From: JAANXG01 sp963731035
GTDB lineage: Bacteria > Pseudomonadota > Gammaproteobacteria > Arenicellales > JAANXG01
Length of the DNA: 64,000 nucleotides
Assembly: GCA_963731035.1 (NCBI GenBank)
Contig: CAVSUY010000007.1
Coordinates: forward strand, 1-64,000
Reading direction: 5' to 3'
Part shown: piece by piece, positions 8,851 to 17,302 of the stretch
Position numbering within the stretch: position 1 is the stretch's first letter
How the letters are laid out: each line of letters starts with the position of its first letter
Program-made: the position numbers and the translations under genes
The notes under the pieces: generated by a model
Told to the model about the DNA's origin: nothing
Databases searched by the model: none
What the model saw: only the letters and a program-made list of their open reading frames with translations

Positions 8851-8867
8851 GTGGGAAAATTTCCCAC
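8851..8867. promoter_or_regulatory. Perfect palindrome upstream of the cytochrome operon, possible operator
   Basis: GTGGGAAAATTTCCCAC is a perfect inverted repeat with 8-base arms and one central base, about 180 bases before the cytochrome b gene. A weak promoter candidate, TTGCGG at 8814 and TAACCT at 8837 with 17 bases between, lies just before it, so a bound regulator would sit near the start of transcription. The 435-base stretch 8611-9045 otherwise holds only the family 3 repeat; I see no gene in it. Confidence 0.4.
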
Positions 8868-9045
8868 ATATGAAAACAATATTTTTTGGGGAGGCAGATT
8901 ACAGTGAGCTTCGCTGGGGATCGTTGCGACCACAATACGGACGGATTTTGGGCGACAGGACGTAGAACACCAGTCAGGTTTGCCGTAACCCGCGCGGCGT
9001 CCGCGGCCGCGGGCCCCTTCAGTCGATAGGTCGGAACCGGTTGCG

Positions 9046-9777
9046 ATGACCCACTCCCGGTTCTTCTACCAATTGACCCCTGAGTACGGCACCGGCTACT
9101 ACCTGGGAATAGTCGGCGGCTCTCTGATGCTGCTGTTGCTGGCCTACCCCCTGAAAAAGCGGGCGCGCCGCGCGCCATTGCCTTTTTCCGCCAGGTTCTG
9201 GTTCCGCACCCACATGCAGTTGGGGATTGTCGGGCCGGCGCTGATCGTCCTGCATTCCAAGCTGAACCTGGGTTCCACCAACAGCACGGTAGCCTTCGTG
9301 TTCATGATGACCGTAATGGTCAGCGGCCTGATAGGACGCTTCCTCTATCAAAAGGTGCACGTCAGCCTTTACGGCCGGCGCCGGGATCTGGGGAGACTGC
9401 TGGAGGAACTCAAGCAGCGCATCGATGAGCGCGTGACAGCGGGGCTGGCCGTACCGGGGTCCATTCTGAATCTTGCCAGCGACAACGACCAAGGCGCTAT
9501 CGACGAGTCGCTGTCCGGCCTGCGCACCATGCGCCGGGAGCTGAGGGCCCCCGGGAACCTTGCGCCGGGCAACGCCACACGCCGCACCGCCGGTTCCGAG
9601 CATGGGGAGGAGGAATACCTGGCTTGGCTGCGCAGGATCGATGGCCAGCTCGCCCAATGCATCAGCCTGATGACCTACGAACGGCTCTTCTCCTGGTGGC
9701 ATTACCTGCACATCCCGATCTTCTTCGCGTTCGTTTTGGCGACCGTGGTGCACATAGTCGCCGTGCATCTGTATTGA
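9046..9777 (+). CDS. Inner-membrane di-heme cytochrome b-like subunit
   Basis: This 243-residue protein has about four membrane helices (near residues 19-36, 57-74, 82-100 and 222-243) with a polar loop of about 115 residues between helices three and four. Histidines H56 and H70 in helix two and H222 and H236 in helix four are each 14 residues apart. This spacing is that of two b-type hemes held across a four-helix bundle. It is the first gene of the cytochrome block, so it probably takes electrons from quinol, or returns them, and passes them to the periplasmic multiheme cytochromes encoded next. I cannot match it to a named family by eye. A ferric-reductase-like or b561-like fold is the likely alternative description. 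Confidence 0.7.
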   Translation: MTHSRFFYQLTPEYGTGYYLGIVGGSLMLLLLAYPLKKRARRAPLPFSARFWFRTHMQLGIVGPALIVLHSKLNLGSTNSTVAFVFMMTVMVSGLIGRFLYQKVHVSLYGRRRDLGRLLEELKQRIDERVTAGLAVPGSILNLASDNDQGAIDESLSGLRTMRRELRAPGNLAPGNATRRTAGSEHGEEEYLAWLRRIDGQLAQCISLMTYERLFSWWHYLHIPIFFAFVLATVVHIVAVHLY

Positions 9778-9786
9778 CGATGAACA

Positions 9787-11574
9787 TTGCGTTCGCTCCT
9801 CAAAATACTCCTCGCCCAGATTGCCGTTTGCATGATTCTCACCGGTGCGCCCACCGTGGTCGACGCAAAATCATTACTTGATCTGGTCAGTCCGGGAGAA
9901 CTGTTCAAGGCCCACCAGTCCGAGCACATCGACTGCACCGGCTGCCACAAGACCGGCAACAAGTCGGCCCAAAACGGGCTATGCCTCGACTGCCACGCGG
10001 GGATAAAGGAGGACATCGATTCGGGCCGGGGCCTGCACGGCCGGCACAGCATCCGCACCAATACGCCGTGCAGCGCGTGTCACACGGAGCACCAGGGCAG
10101 CGACGCCGACATAGGGGGGGTGCAATCACGGACGTTCGACCACGCCTTGACCGACTTCAAGTTGGTCGGCGCCCACGCTTCCTTGAAATGCACGGATTGT
10201 CACGAGGAAGGCGTTCCAAGACGCGAGGCCCCCGACGATTGCGCGGGCTGCCACGACTCGCCTCACGAATCGCGCGGCCTCCCGGACTGCGTGGCCTGCC
10301 ATGAGCAAACCCGTTGGGCCAACGTCTCGTACAAGCATACGACCCCGGGCTTCAAGCTGTCCGGGGCCCACGACCGGGCCAAGTGCATCGCCTGTCACGG
10401 TATCTCGAACTTCGAGACGAAGAATCAGCAATGCGTCGACTGCCATGCCTTGAAGGATGCGCATGCCGGCCTGTTCGGCACCAAGTGTGACGACTGCCAC
10501 CGCCAGTCGGAATGGAGCAAAGCCCCATTCGACCACGAAAAGCAGACCGGCTACGCGTTGGTCGGCGGGCACCAGCGCGCATCGTGCCACGCCTGCCACC
10601 GGTTCGATAGGAAGCTGCCGGAAGCCGGCGACTGTTACGCCTGCCACAAGCGCAATGACATCCACGCCGGCGCCAACGGCAATCGCTGTGCCGACTGCCA
10701 TAACGAGAAAAGCTGGACTGTCGAAAGCTTCGATCACGAAGCCGTCTCGGGATTCGCCCTGAAGGGCAGGCACCGAACCGTCGCCTGCTCCCTGTGCCAC
10801 AAGGCAGGTATTGAAGCGAAGCTCGAAACCGGCTGCGTGAATTGTCACGAGATTCAGGACGCGCACGCGGGCGCCCTGGGGCGGCAATGCGCGGATTGCC
10901 ACGGCGAGCAGGCCTGGGACGAGGTCGATTTCGATCACGATCGCGATACGCACTTCGAGCTGCGGCAGAGCCACCGCAAGCTGAAATGCCGTGCATGCCA
11001 TGCGCCCGGGCGCACGTGGGACAAGCCGCCGCGGTGTGTCGCCTGCCACGAAAAGGAAAACGTCCACGGCAGCGGAACCAGCCTGGCATGCGATGACTGC
11101 CATGATGAAAGCCGGTGGTCGCGGGCGGGACGCTTTCACCACGACTTGACCGACTTCCCCCTTCTGGGCATGCATGGATTGGCGCTTTGCGAAAGCTGCC
11201 ACCTCGACAAGAACTTCGCCGCCACGGACCCGGCGTGCGAGAGCTGTCACGAAGAGGAAGACCCGCACGGCAGTGCGTACAAAGCCGAATGCGGGGATTG
11301 TCACAACCCCAATGCCTGGAGCAGCTGGCGCTTCAATCACGACCAAACGGGATTTTCCCTGGAAGGGGCGCACGGCGAATTGCGCTGCCGCGACTGCCAC
11401 GATGCGGGCCATCCCCTCAACAAGCGCAACTCCGTGTGCCTGAGTTGTCACCTCGACGATGATATTCACAACGGCCGGTTTGGACGTGATTGCGCGAAGT
11501 GCCACAACGGCACTTCTTTCAAGGATGTCGACATCCGGACGATGCTTCCGGGATCCGGCAAGATGGTGCAATAG
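9787..11574 (+). CDS. Periplasmic or surface multiheme c-type cytochrome, 24 CXXCH motifs
   Basis: This protein of about 595 residues has a signal peptide (LLKILLAQIAVCMILTGAP, cleavage near VDA) and 24 CXXCH heme sites by eye count. A repeat of roughly 62-64 residues carries three heme sites and three free histidines, in a pattern like F-D-H, G-x-H, CxxCH, CxxCH, D-x-H, CxxCH, W. Equal numbers of heme sites and free histidines suggest bis-histidine, low-potential hemes. It should form part of an electron path between the membrane cytochrome b and the giant cytochrome downstream. The start is odd: TTG at 9787 is the only start giving a signal peptide, while an ATG at 9780 is out of frame by one base, so a small sequence error near 9786 is possible. 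Confidence 0.85.
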   Translation: MRSLLKILLAQIAVCMILTGAPTVVDAKSLLDLVSPGELFKAHQSEHIDCTGCHKTGNKSAQNGLCLDCHAGIKEDIDSGRGLHGRHSIRTNTPCSACHTEHQGSDADIGGVQSRTFDHALTDFKLVGAHASLKCTDCHEEGVPRREAPDDCAGCHDSPHESRGLPDCVACHEQTRWANVSYKHTTPGFKLSGAHDRAKCIACHGISNFETKNQQCVDCHALKDAHAGLFGTKCDDCHRQSEWSKAPFDHEKQTGYALVGGHQRASCHACHRFDRKLPEAGDCYACHKRNDIHAGANGNRCADCHNEKSWTVESFDHEAVSGFALKGRHRTVACSLCHKAGIEAKLETGCVNCHEIQDAHAGALGRQCADCHGEQAWDEVDFDHDRDTHFELRQSHRKLKCRACHAPGRTWDKPPRCVACHEKENVHGSGTSLACDDCHDESRWSRAGRFHHDLTDFPLLGMHGLALCESCHLDKNFAATDPACESCHEEEDPHGSAYKAECGDCHNPNAWSSWRFNHDQTGFSLEGAHGELRCRDCHDAGHPLNKRNSVCLSCHLDDDIHNGRFGRDCAKCHNGTSFKDVDIRTMLPGSGKMVQ

Positions 11575-11594
11575 CAGTGGGGCGCGGCACGGCA

Positions 11595-14500
11595 ATGATC
11601 AACGTAGTGAAGCGCCTGTCAGGGCTGGGTCTGCTGCTGTTCGCGATCCACGCACCCCACGCGCTGGCGGCATCGAACGCCGCCCTAGATCACGACCTGA
11701 CCGGATTTCCTCTGACCGGCGCTCATACCGACGTAAGTTGCGACAGTTGCCACCTCGGTGGGCAGTTCCGGGGGACGCCCCGGAAATGCCAGAGCTGCCA
11801 CAATGGTTCTCTGGCGGAAGGAAAATCGAGCGGCCATATTCAGAGCTCGAACACGTGTGAAAGCTGCCACACCGACCGCGCCTGGACGCCTGTTGCTAGG
11901 GTCGATCACGGTGCAGTGGGCGGGAGCTGTGTGAGCTGCCACAACGGTTCCATGGCCGGGGGGAAGAGCGCCGACCACATTGCCACCGCCGGCGATTGCG
12001 CCGATTGTCACAATTCGTTCAGCTGGAGCACGGCGCGTTTCGACCATGCTTCGGTAACGGGCGGTTGCAGCAGCTGCCACAACGGCAGCGCCGCGACCGG
12101 CAAGCCCGGCAACCACATTCCCAGCAGCAACAGCTGCCAGAGCTGCCACGGTACGCGCACCTGGTCTCCGGTGATCCGGATGGACCACAGCGCCGTCACC
12201 GGGACGTGTTTTACCTGTCACAACGGTTCCACCGCGACCGGCAAGCCCGGCAACCACATCCCGTCCAGCAACACCTGCGACACCTGCCACATCACCAGCA
12301 GCTGGTCGAGCGTGCGTTTCGACCACAGCTCGGTCAGCGGGAGCTGCAGCAGCTGCCACAACGGCAGCACCGCGACCGGCAAGCCCGGCAACCACATTCC
12401 CAGCAGCAACAGCTGCCAGAGCTGTCACGGCACGCGCGCCTGGTCGCCAGTGACCCGCGTGGATCACAGCGCGGTGACCGGGGCGTGTTTTACCTGCCAC
12501 AACGGTTCCACCGCGACCGGCAAGCCCGGCAACCACATCCCGTCCAGCAACACCTGCGACACCTGCCACATCACCAGCAGCTGGTCGAGCGTGCGTTTCG
12601 ACCACAGCTCGGTCAGCGGGGCTGCAGCAGCTGCCACAACGGCAGCACTGCGACCGGCAAGCCGGGCACGCACGTTCCGAGCTCCAACTCCTGTGAGAGC
12701 TGCCACAGTACCCGCGCCTGGTCGCCGGTTGTCCGGATGGATCACAGCGCGGTGACCGGGGCGTGCTTCACCTGCCACAACGGTTCCACCGCGACCGGCA
12801 AGCCCGGTAACCACATCCCGTCCAGCAACACCTGCGACGACTGCCACATCACCAGCAGCTGGTCGAGCGTGCGCTTCGACCACAGCTCGGTCAGCGGTGG
12901 CTGCAGCAGCTGCCACAACGGCAGCACTGCGACCGGCAAGCCGGGCACCACGTCCCCAGCTCCAACTGCTGTGAGAGCTGTCACAGCACCCGCGCCTGGT
13001 CGCCGGTTGATCCGCGATGGATCACAGTGCGGTGACGGGGGCGTGCTTCACCTGCCACAACGGCGCCACCGCGACCGGCAAGCCCGGCAACCACGTCCCC
13101 TCCAGCAACACCTGCGACGACTGCCACATCACCAGCAGCTGGTCGAGCGTGCGCTTCGACCACAACGCCGTGACCGGGAGCTGCGCGACCTGCCACAATG
13201 GCTCACGGCCACGGGCAAGCCGGGGAACCATATCCCCAGCGCCAACTCCTGCGACAGCTGCCACAGCACCCGCAGCTGGTCGCCGGCGACCCGCGTGGAC
13301 CACAGTGCGGTGACCGGGCGCGTGCTTCACCTGCCACAACGGCGCCACTGCCATGGGCAAGCCCGGCAACCACGTCCCCTCCAGCAACACCTGCGACGAC
13401 TGTCACATCACCAGCAGCTGGTCGAGCGTACGCTTCGACCACAACGCCGTGACCGGGAGCTGCGCGACCTGCCACAATGGCTCGACGGCCACGGGCAAGC
13501 CGGGGAACCATATCCCCAGCGCCAACTCCTGCGACAGCTGCCACAGCACCCGACGTGGTCGCCGGCGACCCGCGTGGACCACAGTGCGGTGACGGGCGCC
13601 TGCTTCACCTGTCACAACGGGGTCACCGCGACCGGCAAGCCGGGTAACCACATCCCGTCCAGCAACACCTGCGACGACTGTCACATCACCAGCAGCTGGT
13701 CGAGCGTACGCTTCGACCACAACGCCGTGACCGGGAGCTGCGCGACCTGCCACAATGGCTCGACGGCCACGGGCAAGCCGGGGAACCATATCCCGAGCGC
13801 CAACTCCTGCGACAGCTGCCACAGCACCCGCACCTGGTCGCCGGTGACCCGCGTGGACCACAGTGCGGTGACGGGCGCCTGCTTCACCTGCCACAACGGG
13901 GTCACCGCGACCGGCAAGCCGGGTAACCACATCCCGTCCAGCAACACCTGTGACGACTGCCACATCACCAACAGCTGGTCGAGCGTGCGCTTCGATCACA
14001 ACGCCGTAACCGGGAGCTGCGCGACCTGCCACAACGGCTCGACGGCCACGGGCAAGCCCGGGAACCATATCCCGAGCGCCAACTCCTGTGACAGCTGCCA
14101 CAGCACGCGCACCTGGTCGCCGGTGACCCGCGTGGACCACAGTGCGGTGACCGGCGCGTGCTTCACCTGCCACAACGGGGTCACCGCCACCGGCAAGCCG
14201 GGCAACCACATCCCGTCCAGCAACACCTGTGACGACTGCCATATCACCAACAGCTGGTCGAGCGTGCGCTTCGACCACAACGCCGTAACCGGGAGCTGCG
14301 CGACCTGCCACAACGGCTCGACGGCCACGGGCAAGCCCGGGAACCATATCCCGAGCGCCAACTCCTGTGACAGCTGCCACAGCACCCGCACCTGGTCGCC
14401 GGTGACCCGCGTGGACCACAGTGCGGTGACGGGCGCGTGCTTCACCTGCCACAACGGTTCGACCGCCACGGGCAAGCCGGGCAACCACATCCCGACCAGC

Positions 14501-15040
14501 AATACCTGCGACGACTGTCATATCACCAACAGCTGGTCGAGCGTGCGCTTCGATCACAACGCCGTGACCGGGAGCTGCACCAACTGTCACAACGGCAGTA
14601 TCGCCACCGGCAAGCCCGGCAACCATTTGCCCACGTCCGCGCAATGTGGCGACTGCCACTCCACCCTCGCCTGGACCCCGGCCACGTTCAATCACGATTC
14701 CGTTACAGGCGCCTGTGCGACTTGTCACAACGGTTCAATCGCCACGGGTAAACCGTCCGATCATGTACGCACTACCGCCGATTGCGGCAACTGTCACAAC
14801 ACCCGTTCCTGGAGCGGCGCCCGGTTCACGCACGACCCGGCGGTGACCGACTGCGCGCAGTGCCACGCGGCGGACTTCCGTCCGAACAAACATCTCAAGG
14901 TAGAGCAACCGAAGTTGTACTACACCCTATCGGAACTGCGTAACTGCAGCGGATCCTGCCATCTATACCGGGACAGCACGTTGACCACCATCAAGGAAAG
15001 CCGTTCGCACGAACACTCCATCAACAAGGGCGAATGGTGA
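11595..15040 (+). CDS. Giant repetitive multiheme c-type cytochrome, about 46 CXXCH plus one CX3CH, with frame breaks
   Basis: The start ATG at 11595 is 20 bases after the previous stop, and residues 1-26 form a signal peptide ending in ALA. The body is built from 46/47-residue units, each with two CXXCH sites, a GNHIPS histidine and an F-D-H histidine, paired into a 93-residue (279-base) super-repeat. I count 46 CXXCH and a final CX3CH (CSGSCH) if frames are joined, giving about 1148 residues. Six small indels near 12619, 12948, 13005-13015, 13203, 13318 and 13553 break the frame. They sum to minus one, after which the frame stays open to 15040. The free histidines match the heme count, so a bis-His heme chain is expected. 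It probably acts outside or across the outer membrane with the barrel protein encoded next. The frame breaks look like consensus errors, though decay is possible. Confidence 0.75.
12060..14580 (+). repeat. Tandem coding repeat, 279-base period
   Basis: Equivalent points (for example the GTGAC before the CFTCH codons) fall at 13591, 13870, 14149 and 14428, exactly 279 bases apart. Earlier copies show 276-280 bases because of the indels. Copies in the second half are nearly identical at the DNA level, including silent positions, which points to recent amplification or gene conversion. Confidence 0.85.
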
Positions 15041-15072
15041 GTGTTTCCGACACCAAACAGAGAAAGTCAAAC

Positions 15073-17202
15073 ATGAGATCAAGAATACATATCCTTTGGA
15101 TATTCTTGTCATATGCCCTTATCCACTGGTACGCGGCCGAGGCACAGCCGACCAGAACCCGCTTCATGAGATCCGTGGAAGTCTCCAAGGTGAATGAGGA
15201 ATACGTGGTGCGTGTGGAATTCACCACCGGTATGCAGTATCTCAGTCACATTCCGCCCGGAAAGGGTAGGGAGATCAAGATATCCCTGGGTACTCCGGTG
15301 GGCCGGTCACAGGCGGACGAGCCCATCGACCAGGAGAGGCTCTCCCCGCACGGGGACGAATCAGCGCTGGACGACGTGCTGCTGGACCTCTCCAACGCAT
15401 CGAAACCCCTGTTGATCGTTCAGTTCAACGAGTCCGTCGCTTTCCAGGTTCGCGGCGGCAGCGATTTCAGGAGCGTCACCATCACGTTTCATCCGTTGTC
15501 GGCGGCTTCGACGACACCCGAGGCAAAGCAAACCGCGAAAGGCAAGCCATCGATACCCCGGGCGCCGGCCGAAGGGGCGGCAAAAACGGCAATCGGCCGA
15601 CTCTACAATGCGGCCCGCGAGGCATACGTGTCCGGTGACTACAACCGAGCCATCCAACTTACTACCAGCGCGGTGGAGCAAGGGACACCGGATGAGTTTC
15701 GCGACTCATTGGAACTGCTCGGCATGGCGCGCGAGGCTAAGGGACAGTTCGCCCACGCGACCGCGGAGTACCAGCGCTACATAACGATTTTTGGCAAGAC
15801 TGAAGACGTTTCCCGGGTCAAGCAGCGGCTCGACGCCCTGTTGACCGCGGCCCTGCCCGCGACGCAGGAGCCCGCCGAGCAGGAATCGACCGTCTCCAGG
15901 CAGGAGGAATCGGGCTGGCGGTACCGGCGTTCCGGCGGCGCCTCGGTCTACTACAACAACGACCGCATAAAGCTGGACAACAATCCTTCGAAGACCACTC
16001 GTTCCACGTTGGTGACCGATGCTGACGTAAGCACCCGCTCCTCCCACGGCCCCACTCTCATAGAGACCCGCTTCACCGGCAGCTACGAACACGATCTCAC
16101 CAGCGACCGGGACAATACCTGGCGTTTCAACGAAGCCTACGTCTCCTGGACCAACCACGAACACGACGTCGAGGCGCTCCTGGGCCGCGAGTCACGCAGC
16201 ACCGACGGCGTAACCGGCCGCTACGACGGCCTGCATCTCGGCAAGGGACTCACGGACAAAGTGAAGCTGAACCTGATTGCCGGCTATCCCGTTGAATCTA
16301 CCAGGGATTCCGTCGACACCGAGCGCCCTTTCTATGGAGTGAGCTTCGACCTCGGAAGCTTCAACGATCAATGGGATTTCAATGTCTACTACATCTATCG
16401 CACCTACAACGGTTTAACCGACCGGAGCGCGACCGGCGGAGAGGTCCGCTATTTCAACAACGGGCTGTCCGTGTTCGGGCTGGTTGACTACGACATCAGT
16501 TTCAATGAGCTCAATAGCGCGCTGCTGCTGGGCAATTGGGTGTTGGGCGATTCCATCCTCTTCTTCAACATCGATCATCGCAAGACGCCGCTGCTGGCCA
16601 TCCGCAACGCGCTCCTGGGCCAGCCGGACGCCTCCATAGACGACCTGAAGCGTCGATTCAGCAAACAGGAAATCAGAGATCTGGCGTTGGCGAACACGGC
16701 CGAAAGCACCTTCGCGACTTTCGGCTATACCCGCACCCTGAATGCGAACCACCAGATCGGCGTCGACGTCACGGCATCGAAGCTCGGCGGCATCGAGGGA
16801 TCGGAGTTCTTTCCCGCCAGCCCCGCCACGTCGACCGAGTACTACTACAACCTGCAATGGATAAGCAACGGCATGTTCAGGCAGAACGACAACTTCATCG
16901 TCGGCCTCAGGTACGAGGACCTGGACCGCCGGGTTCGGTACACGCTGCTGCTGAATGCACGTTTCCCGTTCGGGGAGAAGTGGAGGTTCAATCCGAGGTT
17001 GAGCGTGTCGACGAGCGAGTCCAACGACGGCCTCAGCACGCAGGACAAGTTAAAAGCGTCCTTCAACCTGATCTACGCCTTCAACCGCGACTCCGAATTC
17101 GAAGCTGAGATCGGGACCGAACAGATCAGGGACAAGGGAGAGAGTTTCAGCGGAGATACGAACATTTACTACTTCTTTACTGGTCTTCGCAGATACTTTT
17201 GA
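15073..17202 (+). CDS. Outer-membrane beta-barrel protein with periplasmic TPR-like domain, cytochrome conduit candidate
   Basis: About 709 residues. A signal peptide (hydrophobic residues 5-20, ending AEA) is followed by a beta-rich domain to about residue 150, a TPR-like helical part (LYNAAREAYVSGDYNRAIQL, then LLGMAREAKGQFAHATAEYQRY), and from about residue 290 alternating polar/aromatic strands typical of a porin. The chain ends in RRYF, and a C-terminal Phe is the usual barrel-assembly signal. I chose ATG 15073 with its GAGAAAG site; ATG 15034 overlaps the cytochrome stop but would place 13 polar residues before the signal peptide. By context it is the porin partner of the multiheme cytochromes, comparable in role to MtrB-type proteins, though it has no visible MtrB similarity. 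Confidence 0.7.
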   Translation: MRSRIHILWIFLSYALIHWYAAEAQPTRTRFMRSVEVSKVNEEYVVRVEFTTGMQYLSHIPPGKGREIKISLGTPVGRSQADEPIDQERLSPHGDESALDDVLLDLSNASKPLLIVQFNESVAFQVRGGSDFRSVTITFHPLSAASTTPEAKQTAKGKPSIPRAPAEGAAKTAIGRLYNAAREAYVSGDYNRAIQLTTSAVEQGTPDEFRDSLELLGMAREAKGQFAHATAEYQRYITIFGKTEDVSRVKQRLDALLTAALPATQEPAEQESTVSRQEESGWRYRRSGGASVYYNNDRIKLDNNPSKTTRSTLVTDADVSTRSSHGPTLIETRFTGSYEHDLTSDRDNTWRFNEAYVSWTNHEHDVEALLGRESRSTDGVTGRYDGLHLGKGLTDKVKLNLIAGYPVESTRDSVDTERPFYGVSFDLGSFNDQWDFNVYYIYRTYNGLTDRSATGGEVRYFNNGLSVFGLVDYDISFNELNSALLLGNWVLGDSILFFNIDHRKTPLLAIRNALLGQPDASIDDLKRRFSKQEIRDLALANTAESTFATFGYTRTLNANHQIGVDVTASKLGGIEGSEFFPASPATSTEYYYNLQWISNGMFRQNDNFIVGLRYEDLDRRVRYTLLLNARFPFGEKWRFNPRLSVSTSESNDGLSTQDKLKASFNLIYAFNRDSEFEAEIGTEQIRDKGESFSGDTNIYYFFTGLRRYF

Positions 17203-17302
17203 GCAAGACGACGGAACACCGGGACATTCCGTACGCCGTGCCGCAGCCGGCAAGACCCGCGCCGCGGGCGGCTTGCCGCGCCCGTGCCGGGGGCTGCGGA
17301 CG

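Noticed and set aside
12060..14580. CRISPR-like or satellite array, because of the regular repeat
   Set aside because: The repeats are 279 bases long, coding, and carry CXXCH codons in frame; there are no spacers between short repeats.
13403..14728. Long minus-strand frame of 441 codons opposite the cytochrome
   Set aside because: It is the mirror of the repeats, with low-complexity Val/Ala/Gly text and no start signal; the plus strand is clearly coding.
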